57,587 nt of DNA from an uncultured Prevotellaceae bacterium (GTDB lineage: Bacteria; Bacteroidota; Bacteroidia; Bacteroidales; Bacteroidaceae), in assembly GCA_902776195.1 (NCBI GenBank), contig CACYPF010000025.1, forward strand, positions 1 through 57,587, written 5' to 3'. The translations under genes were made by a program, and so were the position numbers. This document shows positions 16,353 through 23,190 of this stretch, one piece after another. The notes under the pieces were generated by a model. The model did no database searches. It was not told the DNA's origin and saw nothing but the letters and a program-made list of their open reading frames with translations. Numbering within the stretch: position 1 is the first letter of the stretch; each line of letters opens with the position of its first letter.

Positions 16353-17695
16353 AGCAGGTTGGGTAATTCAAAGAGTTTGTTGCTATTACTGCCTTTAATA
16401 AGAATATAATATCCTTGCGGTTGCTCGTTGGCGATAGCCGCCTTCACCTCTTCCACGTCATGGAAGAGGTGAGCGGTTAGTGCTGAGCGGTTAGTGGCGG
16501 CATACTCGTCACCGACCAGCCATACCTTGTCGAAACGGGCATCAGCAAGCATGTCCACGACCTTCTGGTGCTCCTCTTCAGAGACATCTCCCAGTTCTCC
16601 CATCTTACCGATGATCACCATCTTGGGAGATACCTCCATCAGTTTGAAGTTGTCGATGGCAGCCTTCATACTCGTCGGGTTGGCATTATAGGCATCCACC
16701 ACCAAGTGGTTATGTTCCGTGACCGTCATCTGAGAGCGGTTGTTGGAGGGGACATAGTTCTCCAAGGCGTGGTTAATCTGCTCGAAGGGGATATTATTGA
16801 CATATCCGATGGTGATGGCAGCGAGCATGTTGTCGAGGTTATAGGCACCAATCAGATGAGTCTGCACCTCCATCCACTCACTCGTGTAACCGGCATCATG
16901 GTCTTGTTCCCGCCAGCGGAACTTCAGGAAGGGCGCACAGCTGATGACCTCACCATGAATCAGGATATCGGTATTATCACTCTGGCCATAATAATAGATG
17001 TCCGCAAGTCCGTCAGTCATTTTCATCAGGTGCTCGTTGTCGCGGTTGATGAAAACAGGACACTCATGAGCTCTGAAGAAGTCATAAAGTTCCCCTTTTG
17101 TCTTGCAGACACCCTCAAAGGAACCGAAGCCCAGCAAATGGGCGCGTCCCACATTGGTAATCAGTCCGCAAGTGGGCTCTGCCGTCTCGACCAGTGTCTT
17201 GATGTCGCCAGGATGCGAGGCTCCCATCTCCACAACGGCAATATCGTGTTCCTCGTTCAGGCGGAATAAGGTCTTGGGCACCCCTACGTCATTATTGAAG
17301 TTACCTTCTGTCGCCATCACGTTATAACATTCCGACAGGACGGCACGGATGAGTTCCTTGGTGGTCGTCTTTCCATTCGTTCCGGTGATGCCGATAACGG
17401 GGATGTCGAACTGACGGCGATGCTCTCTCGCCAAGTCTTTGTAGGTCTGCAGGCAGTCATCGACGAGGATTAGTTTTCCTAGTTCTCCTAGTTTTCCTAG
17501 TTTCTCTAGTTCCCTTGGCTCCTCATCGATAATCGCATAGCTGCAGCCTTTCTCCAAGGCGGAGACAGCATAGTCGTTACCATTGAAAGAGGACCCTTTT
17601 AAAGCCAGGAAAATACTGTCTTTGGGGCAATCCCTTGAGTCTGTCGTAATACAGGGATGCTGTTGGTAAAGTTTATAGAGTTCTTTAATATCCAT
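16349..17695 (-). CDS. murF: UDP-N-acetylmuramoyl-tripeptide--D-alanyl-D-alanine ligase
   Basis: 448 residues, the usual length. It adds D-Ala-D-Ala to UDP-MurNAc-tripeptide in the cytoplasm, the last soluble step of peptidoglycan precursor synthesis. The ATP-binding loop GITGTNGKTTTKEL is near residues 103-116, followed by EGNFNNDVGVPKT, VVEMGASHPGDI and NRDNEHL of the central domain and the C-terminal DAYNANPTSMKAAI. Between the N-terminal and central domains a phased CTAG array encodes LEKLGKLGELGKL, and near the C-terminus a 14-bp direct repeat (16471-16498) encodes part of TNRSALTAHLF. Two lipoprotein genes follow with overlapping ends. ddl lies elsewhere in the window. Confidence 0.95.
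   Translation of the reverse strand: MDIKELYKLYQQHPCITTDSRDCPKDSIFLALKGSSFNGNDYAVSALEKGCSYAIIDEEPRELEKLGKLGELGKLILVDDCLQTYKDLAREHRRQFDIPVIGITGTNGKTTTKELIRAVLSECYNVMATEGNFNNDVGVPKTLFRLNEEHDIAVVEMGASHPGDIKTLVETAEPTCGLITNVGRAHLLGFGSFEGVCKTKGELYDFFRAHECPVFINRDNEHLMKMTDGLADIYYYGQSDNTDILIHGEVISCAPFLKFRWREQDHDAGYTSEWMEVQTHLIGAYNLDNMLAAITIGYVNNIPFEQINHALENYVPSNNRSQMTVTEHNHLVVDAYNANPTSMKAAIDNFKLMEVSPKMVIIGKMGELGDVSEEEHQKVVDMLADARFDKVWLVGDEYAATNRSALTAHLFHDVEEVKAAIANEQPQGYYILIKGSNSNKLFELPNLL
16471..16498. repeat. In-frame 14-bp direct repeat in murF
   Basis: GAGCGGTTAGTGCT followed by GAGCGGTTAGTGGC: two heptamers alternating twice. It encodes part of NRSALTAH in the C-terminal domain. Confidence 0.8.
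17470..17514. repeat. In-frame nonamer array, CTAG every 9 nt, in murF
   Basis: TTAG at 17470, then CTAG at 17479, 17488, 17497 and 17506, exactly 9 nt apart. It encodes a Leu/Lys/Glu/Gly helix-like segment between two MurF domains. Same architecture as in the ComEA-like gene. Confidence 0.9.
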
Positions 17696-17715
17696 GGTTT
17701 TTGGTATTTATGCTG

Positions 17716-17723
17716 CAAAGGTA
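17716..17723 (-). promoter_or_regulatory. -7 box of murF
   Basis: TACCTTTG on the minus strand, 20 nt before the murF ATG; the heptamer array at 17731 occupies its -33 region. Confidence 0.6.
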
Positions 17724-17730
17724 GAAAATA

Positions 17731-17765
17731 ATTATCAAATATCAATTGGTAATTATCAATTATTT
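17731..17765. repeat. Heptamer array ATTATCA x5 between divergent promoters
   Basis: ATTATCA AATATCA ATTGGTA ATTATCA ATTATTT in phase. It is 7 nt from the murF -7 box on one side and 2 nt from a rightward TATCTTTG (17768) on the other. Confidence 0.8.
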
Positions 17766-17767
17766 TG

Positions 17768-17775
17768 TATCTTTG
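17768..17775 (+). promoter_or_regulatory. Distal -7 box upstream of folP
   Basis: TATCTTTG, about 90 nt upstream of the folP ATG. A second, better promoter lies closer to the gene. Confidence 0.4.
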
Positions 17776-17781
17776 GCTTCG

Positions 17782-17829
17782 CCGAACTTATTTTTCGTTC
17801 GGAAATGAAAAGAAAATAGGTTTTCTTTT
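17782..17829 (+). repeat. Two perfect palindromes in the folP upstream region
   Basis: CCGAAC (17782) pairs with GTTCGG (17797), and AAAAGAAAA (17808) pairs with TTTTCTTTT (17821) around TAGG. Both lie between the two candidate folP promoters, and the second abuts the -33 TTTG. Confidence 0.6.
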
Positions 17830-17858
17830 GCATTTCTCTCACTTATTTGGTAACTTTG
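17827..17858 (+). promoter_or_regulatory. folP promoter, complete -33/-7 pair
   Basis: TTTG at 17827-17830 and TAACTTTG at 17851-17858 with 20 nt between, a good match to the Bacteroidetes consensus. The ATG at 17867 is only 8 nt after the box, so the leader would be a few bases at most. Confidence 0.65.
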
Positions 17859-17866
17859 TGGCTGAA

Positions 17867-18664
17867 ATGGATTATACGCTCAATTGTAACGGTCGTTTGC
17901 TCAGTCTCCATACACCGCAGGTGATGGGAATCCTGAATGTGACTCCCGACTCTTTCTATGCGGAGAGCCGGAAACAGTCCGAAAGGGATATCATCGAGCG
18001 GACACAGCAGATTCTTCAGGAAGGTGGGACCGTAATAGATGTTGGTGGGTGCTCCACTCGCCCCGGTGCCACATGTGTCGAAGACGATGAGGAAATGGAC
18101 CGGTTGCGCTATGCCCTTGGTATCGTTCGCAGAGAAGTGCCGGATGCTGTCGTGAGTGTCGATACGTTCCGTCCCGATGTGGCACGGATGGCTGTGGAGG
18201 AGTATGGAGTAGATATTATTAATGATGTGTCGGAAGGAGCAGACACAAAGATGTTCCGTATGGTAGCACGGTTAGGTGTCGCTTATATCCTCATGTCAGT
18301 CCAACCGACCATAAAGGAGATGCTGCTCCATTTTGCCCAAGAGGTGGATGAGTTACGCTCTCTTGGACAGAAAGATATCATCCTTGACCCCGGTTTCGGC
18401 TTTGGGAAGACAACGGAGCAGAACTATGAGGTGATGAGTAATTTGGAGAATCTGAATATGTTGCATCTTCCTTTTTTGGTGGGTGTTTCCCGCAAGTCAA
18501 TGATTTATAAGGTATTGGGAGGCTCTCCCTCTGAAGCTCTGAATGGCACGACCGTATTGAATACCATCGCCTTACAGAAAGGTGCTGCCATCCTGCGGGT
18601 TCATGATGTGAGGGAAGCGGTAGAGTGTGTCAGTATAGTTGAGAGTTTATCGTGTAGGGTTTAA
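17867..18664 (+). CDS. folP: Dihydropteroate synthase
   Basis: 265 residues from the ATG at 17867; a longer reading from TTG at 17765 would run through the promoter and was rejected. The enzyme joins 4-aminobenzoate to 6-hydroxymethyl-7,8-dihydropterin diphosphate in folate synthesis and is the sulfonamide target. Visible motifs: MGILNVTPDSF (loop 1), GGTVIDVGGCSTRPG (loop 2), VSVDTFRPDVA, DIINDVSEG, ILDPGFGFGKT (pterin site) and FLVGVSRKSMI (the Ser-Arg-Lys loop). All key residues are present. cdaA starts 4 nt after the stop, as is common in this phylum, so the two are probably one operon. Confidence 0.95.
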   Translation: MDYTLNCNGRLLSLHTPQVMGILNVTPDSFYAESRKQSERDIIERTQQILQEGGTVIDVGGCSTRPGATCVEDDEEMDRLRYALGIVRREVPDAVVSVDTFRPDVARMAVEEYGVDIINDVSEGADTKMFRMVARLGVAYILMSVQPTIKEMLLHFAQEVDELRSLGQKDIILDPGFGFGKTTEQNYEVMSNLENLNMLHLPFLVGVSRKSMIYKVLGGSPSEALNGTTVLNTIALQKGAAILRVHDVREAVECVSIVESLSCRV

Positions 18665-18668
18665 GACT

Positions 18669-19442
18669 ATGTTGTTTGAGTTTGGAATAAAAGATATTAT
18701 CGATATCGTCCTTGTCGCCTTGATGTTGTATTACATTTACAGGCTGATGAAGGTGTCAAGGTCATTGAATGTGTTCATGGGTATCATGATTTTCGTGGTA
18801 CTTTGGCTGTTGGTCTCTCAGGTGCTGGAGATGCGCCTGTTAGGGTCTATTATGGACAAACTGGTCAGTGTGGGAGTCATCGCCTTGATTATTCTGTTTC
18901 AGGATGATATCAGGAAGTTCCTGTATAACCTCGGTGCACATGAGCGGATGCGTACTATTACCCGTTTCTTTGGCAAAGACAAGGCGGCTAACAGTGAGGA
19001 GCTGAAGAAAGTCATTATGCCTATTGTGATGGCATGCTTGAACATGAGTAAGCGTAAAGTGGGCGCATTGATAGTCTTGGAGCGTAATATGCCGTTGGAT
19101 GACGTGGTGGCTACCGGTGAGCTGATAGATTCGAGTATCAGTCAGCAACTCATAGAGAACATCTTCTTCAAGAACTCTCCCTTGCATGATGGGGCAATGA
19201 TTATCTCTGACAAGCGGATAAAAGCTGCCGGCTGTATCCTTCCCGTCAGCCACGACCTGGATATTCCTAAGGAACTGGGACTGCGTCATCGGGCGGCTTT
19301 GGGAATCTCGCAGGAGTCTGACTGTGTGGCTGTCGTCGTCAGCGAGGAGACAGGTTCCATTACTGTTGCCATCAAGTCAGAGCTCCAGATACGTCTCTCG
19401 GCAGAGAAACTGGAGAGTATCCTGACGAAGGAAATGATGTAA
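18669..19442 (+). CDS. cdaA: Diadenylate cyclase
   Basis: 257 residues from the ATG at 18669, chosen because it lies 4 nt after the folP stop and starts directly at MLFEFGIKDIIDIVL. Three membrane helices fill residues about 8-75, followed by the DAC domain with NSPLHDGAMII and GLRHRAALGISQ, the DGA and RHR motifs that bind ATP and metal. It makes c-di-AMP from two ATP at the inner membrane; the nucleotide controls potassium and osmotic balance and wall homeostasis in many bacteria. The usual partners CdaR and GlmM are not next to it here. Confidence 0.93.
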   Translation: MLFEFGIKDIIDIVLVALMLYYIYRLMKVSRSLNVFMGIMIFVVLWLLVSQVLEMRLLGSIMDKLVSVGVIALIILFQDDIRKFLYNLGAHERMRTITRFFGKDKAANSEELKKVIMPIVMACLNMSKRKVGALIVLERNMPLDDVVATGELIDSSISQQLIENIFFKNSPLHDGAMIISDKRIKAAGCILPVSHDLDIPKELGLRHRAALGISQESDCVAVVVSEETGSITVAIKSELQIRLSAEKLESILTKEMM

Positions 19443-19455
19443 ATAATCTTTAAAA

Positions 19456-19490
19456 TTCATAGTTCATCGTTCAAAGTTCATAGTTTTTTC
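19456..19490 (+). repeat. Heptamer array GTTCATA-type upstream of pta
   Basis: ATTCATA GTTCATC GTTCAAA GTTCATA GTTTTTT in phase, ending 2 nt before the pta -7 box. Confidence 0.85.
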
Positions 19491-19492
19491 GT

Positions 19493-19500
19493 AACTTTGC
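19493..19500 (+). promoter_or_regulatory. -7 box of pta
   Basis: TAACTTTG, 40 nt before the pta ATG, with a heptamer array in place of a normal -33 element. Confidence 0.6.
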
Positions 19501-19540
19501 AGTCCATGTAAATATCTTAAAACTAATAATAAAACAAATT

Positions 19541-20551
19541 ATGGATTTATTAAGTCAAATCGTAGCGCGTGCTAAGGCAAACAAGCAGCGCATCGTGCTC
19601 CCCGAGGCTGAGGAGGAGCGTACATTGTGTGCAGCCGACCGTGTATTGGCTGACGACATCGCAGACATCATTCTGATTGGAAACCCTGATAAGGTGCATG
19701 CCCTCGCCAAGGAGAAAGGTCTGCAGCATATCGATAAGGCAACACTCATCGACCCGGAGAACTGTGAGAAGAGTGAGGAGTATGCCGAGAAACTCGCCGA
19801 GCTCCGTAAGAGCAAGGGAATGACTATCGAACAGGCTCGTGAGCTGGTGAAGAATCCTCTTTATCTGGGATGTATGATTATCAAGACCGAGGGCGCTGAC
19901 GGTCAGATCAGCGGCGCTTTGTCAACGACAGGTGACACGTTGCGTCCTGCCCTGCAGATTATCAAGTGTGCTCCCGGCATCACTTGTGTCAGTGGTGGCA
20001 TGCTGCTCATCTCCAAAGAGAAGCAGTATGGTGAGAATGGTGTATTGGTAGTAGGTGATGTCGCCGTTACTCCGATGCCTGACGCTGCCCAGCTCAGTCA
20101 GATTGCCGTATGTACCGCCCAGACCGCTAAGTCGGTGGCAGGTTTTGCTGACCCTCGTGTCGCTATGCTGAGCTTCTCCACCAAGGGAAGTGCCAAGCAT
20201 GAGGTGGTGGACAAGGTCATTGAGGCTACCAAACTTGCTAAGGAGTTGGATCCCTCTCTGAAGATTGACGGTGAGTTACAGGCTGACGCAGCCCTCGTAC
20301 CCTCCGTAGGCAGCAAGAAGGCTCCCGGTTCAGAGATTGCCGGAAAGGCAAACGTCCTTGTGTTCCCGAACCTGGAGGTTGGTAATATCGGTTATAAGCT
20401 CGTACAGCGCTTAGGTGACGCTATCGCTATCGGTCCTATCCTGCAGGGTATCGCCCGTCCTGTCAACGACCTTTCCCGTGGTTGCTCTGTGGAGGACATC
20501 TATTATATGGTTGCCATCACGGCATGTCAGGCAATGGATGCTAAAAAGTGA
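19541..20551 (+). CDS. pta: Phosphate acetyltransferase
   Basis: 336 residues, the short form without the N-terminal DRTGG domain. It interconverts acetyl-CoA and acetyl phosphate in the cytoplasm; with acetate kinase it makes ATP and acetate in fermentation. Motifs: RIVLPEAEEERTL at the start, GALSTTGDTLRPALQIIK, PNLEVGNIGYKLVQRL and GPILQGIARPVNDLSRGC near the end, all typical. The TGA stop falls inside the first heptamer of the inverted repeat at 20546, so the repeat begins exactly where the coding sequence ends. ackA follows after the four-helix-bundle insertion. Confidence 0.96.
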   Translation: MDLLSQIVARAKANKQRIVLPEAEEERTLCAADRVLADDIADIILIGNPDKVHALAKEKGLQHIDKATLIDPENCEKSEEYAEKLAELRKSKGMTIEQARELVKNPLYLGCMIIKTEGADGQISGALSTTGDTLRPALQIIKCAPGITCVSGGMLLISKEKQYGENGVLVVGDVAVTPMPDAAQLSQIAVCTAQTAKSVAGFADPRVAMLSFSTKGSAKHEVVDKVIEATKLAKELDPSLKIDGELQADAALVPSVGSKKAPGSEIAGKANVLVFPNLEVGNIGYKLVQRLGDAIAIGPILQGIARPVNDLSRGCSVEDIYYMVAITACQAMDAKK

Positions 20552-20587
20552 AGAATGAAGAGTGAAGAGTGAAGAATTTGCTGCCGC
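20546..20587 (+). repeat. Left arm of a 42-bp inverted repeat around the four-helix-bundle gene
   Basis: AA, then GTGAAGA ATGAAGA GTGAAGA GTGAAGA, then ATTTGCTGCCGC. It pairs with 20997-21038. In RNA the two differences in the inner 12 nt are both G-U pairs; the only true mismatch is one A-C in the second heptamer. Confidence 0.9.
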
Positions 20588-20588
20588 C

Positions 20589-20972
20589 ATGATAAGTTAT
20601 CGGAGAGAAGGTGGACCACTGCATACAAAGAGCTATGCTTTTGCTGTTAGGATTGTAAAGATGTTCCTTCATTTTACAGAGAATGACTGGAAACTTCAAA
20701 CGATTTATAAGCAAGTGTTGCGTTCGGGTACCTCTGTCTCTGCTAATGTTCATGAGTCGGAATTTGCACAAAGTCCTTCAGACTTCGCTTCAAAGCTTCA
20801 TATAGCATTAAAGGAAGCCAATGAGACGATGAATTGGCTCAACCTGTTACATGATACTGGATACTTAGATGAAAAAGGGTTTGAAAGTATGGCGCAGGAT
20901 TGTAGTGAACTTATTGCCTTGTTGGTATCATCAATAAAAACAATAAAAAGTAATAACCAAACAAAAAATTGA
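20589..20972 (+). CDS. Four-helix-bundle protein (23S rRNA intervening-sequence/S23 family)
   Basis: 127 residues from the ATG at 20589; a GTG at 20562 inside the repeat would add 9 residues. The sequence fits the four-helix-bundle family named after proteins encoded in 23S rRNA intervening sequences: TKSYAFAVRIVKMF, LRSGTSVSANVHE, AQSPSDFASKLHIALKEANETMNWL and a last helix ending in SIKTIKS. The function is unknown; a relative (Avd) serves diversity-generating retroelements, but no reverse transcriptase is near. It splits pta from ackA and is framed by inverted heptamer arrays, so it looks like an inserted unit. The ATG lies directly after the left arm, so its ribosome site would be in the stem. 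Confidence 0.85.
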   Translation: MISYRREGGPLHTKSYAFAVRIVKMFLHFTENDWKLQTIYKQVLRSGTSVSANVHESEFAQSPSDFASKLHIALKEANETMNWLNLLHDTGYLDEKGFESMAQDCSELIALLVSSIKTIKSNNQTKN

Positions 20973-20996
20973 GTGGGGAAGGATGGGTAAGTGTTT

Positions 20997-21038
20997 GCGG
21001 TAGCAGATTCTTCACTCTTCACTCTTCACTCTTCACTT
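20997..21038 (+). repeat. Right arm of the 42-bp inverted repeat
   Basis: GCGGTAGCAGAT, then four perfect TCTTCAC, then TT. TCTTCAC is the reverse complement of GTGAAGA in the left arm. It ends 7 nt before the ackA ATG and so covers its ribosome-binding region. Confidence 0.9.
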
Positions 21039-21045
21039 AAAAAAC

Positions 21046-22239
21046 ATGAAAATTCTTGTATTGAATTGTGGCTCTTCTTCCATTAAGTACGCTCTGTACA
21101 ACATGGATGATAAGAGTGTGATGACATCGGGCGGTGCTGAGCGCGTGGGCTTGGACGGTGCCTTTGTGAAAGTGAAACTTGCCAATGGTGAGAAAAAGCA
21201 GATCATGCATGACATCCCTGAGCATACAGAGGGAGTGAAGTTTATCTTCTCTTTGCTGACCGACCCTGAGATTGGTGTGATCAAAGACTTGAAGGAGATT
21301 GACGCTGTGGGTCACCGTATGGTGCATGGCGGTGAGAAATTCAATAAGTCGGTGATTCTGACCGATGAGGTGCTGAAGGCTTTCGAGGAGTGCTCAGACC
21401 TCGCTCCGCTGCATAACCCTGCCAACCTGAAGGGTGTGAATGCCGTGAAGGAGCTGATGCCGGGTCTTCCGCAGGTGGGTGTCTTCGATACCGCTTTCCA
21501 CCAGACGATGCCTCCCAAGGCTTATATGTATGCCATTCCTTTCGAGCTGTATGAGAAGTACGGCATCCGCCGTTACGGTTTCCATGGCACTTCTCACCGT
21601 TATGTGTCAGCCCGTGCCTGTGAGTTCCTCGGTATCAAGGCTGAGGGTACCAAGATGGTGACCTGCCACGTGGGTAATGGTGGCTCTATCGCTGCCGTGA
21701 AGGATGGCAAGTGCATCGATACCTCTATGGGTCTTACTCCGCTGGAGGGACTGGTGATGGGTACCCGTGCCGGTGATATCGACGGTGGTGCCGTGACCTT
21801 CATCGAGAAGAAGCTGGGTCTGGATGCTGACGGCATGTCTAACCTCCTCAATAAAAAGAGTGGTGTTGCCGGTATTACCGGAGGCTCCAGTGATATGCGC
21901 GATGTTGAGAATGCCGCCAAGAATGGTGACGAGCGTGCTAAACTGGCTCAGGATATGTATTTCTACCGTATCAAGAAATACATTGGTGCCTATGCCGCTG
22001 CCATGGGTGGTCTGGATGTCGTTGTCTTCACCGCCGGTGTTGGTGAGAACCAGGTCAGCATGCGTTCTGAGGTATGTAAGGACATGGAGTTCCTCGGCAT
22101 CAAGTTCGATGAGTCGAAGAACAATGTCCGTGGTGAGGAGGCTGTCATCTCCGCTGACGACTCCAAGGTGAAGGTTGTCGTCATTCCTACCGATGAGGAG
22201 CTGATGATTGCCACCGATACGATGAACTTACTGAAATAA
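21046..22239 (+). CDS. ackA: Acetate kinase
   Basis: 397 residues, normal length. It transfers phosphate between acetyl phosphate and ADP in the cytoplasm and completes the pta-ackA pathway. Motifs: VLNCGSSSIKYALY at the N-terminus, GHRMVHGGEKF, VFDTAFHQTMP, RRYGFHGTSHRYVS, HVGNGGSIAAVKDGK, MGLTPLEGLVMGTRAGDIDG and FTAGVGENQVSMR. All catalytic positions expected for the ASKHA fold are present. Its start codon lies 7 nt after the right arm of the inverted repeat, so its translation or mRNA processing could depend on that stem. A strong terminator follows. Confidence 0.97.
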   Translation: MKILVLNCGSSSIKYALYNMDDKSVMTSGGAERVGLDGAFVKVKLANGEKKQIMHDIPEHTEGVKFIFSLLTDPEIGVIKDLKEIDAVGHRMVHGGEKFNKSVILTDEVLKAFEECSDLAPLHNPANLKGVNAVKELMPGLPQVGVFDTAFHQTMPPKAYMYAIPFELYEKYGIRRYGFHGTSHRYVSARACEFLGIKAEGTKMVTCHVGNGGSIAAVKDGKCIDTSMGLTPLEGLVMGTRAGDIDGGAVTFIEKKLGLDADGMSNLLNKKSGVAGITGGSSDMRDVENAAKNGDERAKLAQDMYFYRIKKYIGAYAAAMGGLDVVVFTAGVGENQVSMRSEVCKDMEFLGIKFDESKNNVRGEEAVISADDSKVKVVVIPTDEELMIATDTMNLLK

Positions 22240-22258
22240 GCAGTTACATGATAAAAAG

Positions 22259-22292
22259 GAAACGGGACTCGTTTGAGCCCCGTTTCTTTTTT
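22259..22292. terminator. Bidirectional terminator between ackA and the fructokinase gene
   Basis: GAAACGGG pairs with CCCGTTTC, with a further CTC/GAG inside, then six T on the plus strand and five on the minus strand. It separates convergent genes. Confidence 0.85.
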
Positions 22293-23175
22293 ATTTCACT
22301 TTCGCAACCAGTTCAGCGGGATATTTCGGCATCGCTCCGTTCTGGGTACATACATAGGCACTCACCTCCACGGCGATGCGGTGTGCCTCCTCGACGGGTT
22401 TGCCGTTCAGGATGGCGGCACAGAAGGAGCCTGTGAAGGAGTCGCCAGCACCTACGGTATCGGCAACCTCCACTTTCGGAGTGGGCTGGAAGGAATGCTT
22501 GCCGTCAGCAGTGAACACATGGCTGCCATTGGTGCCACAGGTCAGTACGAGCATCTGCAGGTTGTATTCCTTCACCATCTTCTCGCAGATCTTGGCATCG
22601 TCCAAGTCCTGATAGCCGAACATACGGGTGACGACCACCAGCTCCTCGTCATTGATCTTCAGGATATTACAACGCTTGAACGACTCCTCCAGAATCTCCT
22701 TGGAGAAGAACTGCTGGCGCAGGTTGATGTCACATATCTTGATACAGTCCTCTGGAGTAGCGTCGAGGAACTGCTGGATGGTCTGGCGACTCACGATGTT
22801 ACGCTGGGCAAGGGAGCCGAAGCACACGGCACGGCAGTTCTTTGCAGCCGCTTTGATCTCGTCATTGAAAGGGATATTGTCCCATGCCACATTCTCCTTG
22901 ATCTCATAGGTGGGGATGCCCTCACCAGTCAGGGTCACCTGTACGGTGCCAGTAGCATACGGTACCCGTGGCATCAGGTATTTCAATCCGTTCTGTTCCA
23001 GCGCCTCTATCGTCTCGTCAGCAAGCTTGTCCTCACCCAGTGCACTGATAGCAACGGTATCCAGTCCAAACTGTCCTGCATGATAGGCGAAGTTAGCAGG
23101 AGCGCCACCCAGTTTCTTTCCCTCGGGCAGCATGTCCCATAATGCCTCGCCCAGTCCTATAATCAGATTTTTCAT
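22291..23175 (-). CDS. PfkB-family fructokinase
   Basis: 294 residues. Ribokinase/PfkB fold with GLGEALWDMLPEGKKLGGAPANFAYHA at the N-terminus (sugar site, GG hinge) and VADTVGAGDSFTGSF near residue 250, holding the catalytic Asp and anion hole. Such kinases phosphorylate fructose in the cytoplasm. It is the last gene of the GH32-transporter-kinase operon, 15 nt after the transporter. The position matches the fructokinase of the B. thetaiotaomicron levan locus. It would feed fructose released by the fructanases into glycolysis as a phosphate ester. Confidence 0.9.
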   Translation of the reverse strand: MKNLIIGLGEALWDMLPEGKKLGGAPANFAYHAGQFGLDTVAISALGEDKLADETIEALEQNGLKYLMPRVPYATGTVQVTLTGEGIPTYEIKENVAWDNIPFNDEIKAAAKNCRAVCFGSLAQRNIVSRQTIQQFLDATPEDCIKICDINLRQQFFSKEILEESFKRCNILKINDEELVVVTRMFGYQDLDDAKICEKMVKEYNLQMLVLTCGTNGSHVFTADGKHSFQPTPKVEVADTVGAGDSFTGSFCAAILNGKPVEEAHRIAVEVSAYVCTQNGAMPKYPAELVAKVK

Positions 23176-23190
23176 AGTTTTATTGTATTT

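Noticed and set aside
17765-17866. Longer folP reading from TTG
   Set aside because: It would cover the promoter, and the added residues are not part of the family; the ATG at 17867 fits.
20589-20972. Four-helix-bundle gene as the accessory (Avd) of a diversity-generating retroelement
   Set aside because: No reverse transcriptase, template repeat or variable repeat is visible nearby.
20546-21038. Insertion sequence between pta and ackA
   Set aside because: The arms resemble terminal inverted repeats, but there is no transposase and no obvious target duplication.
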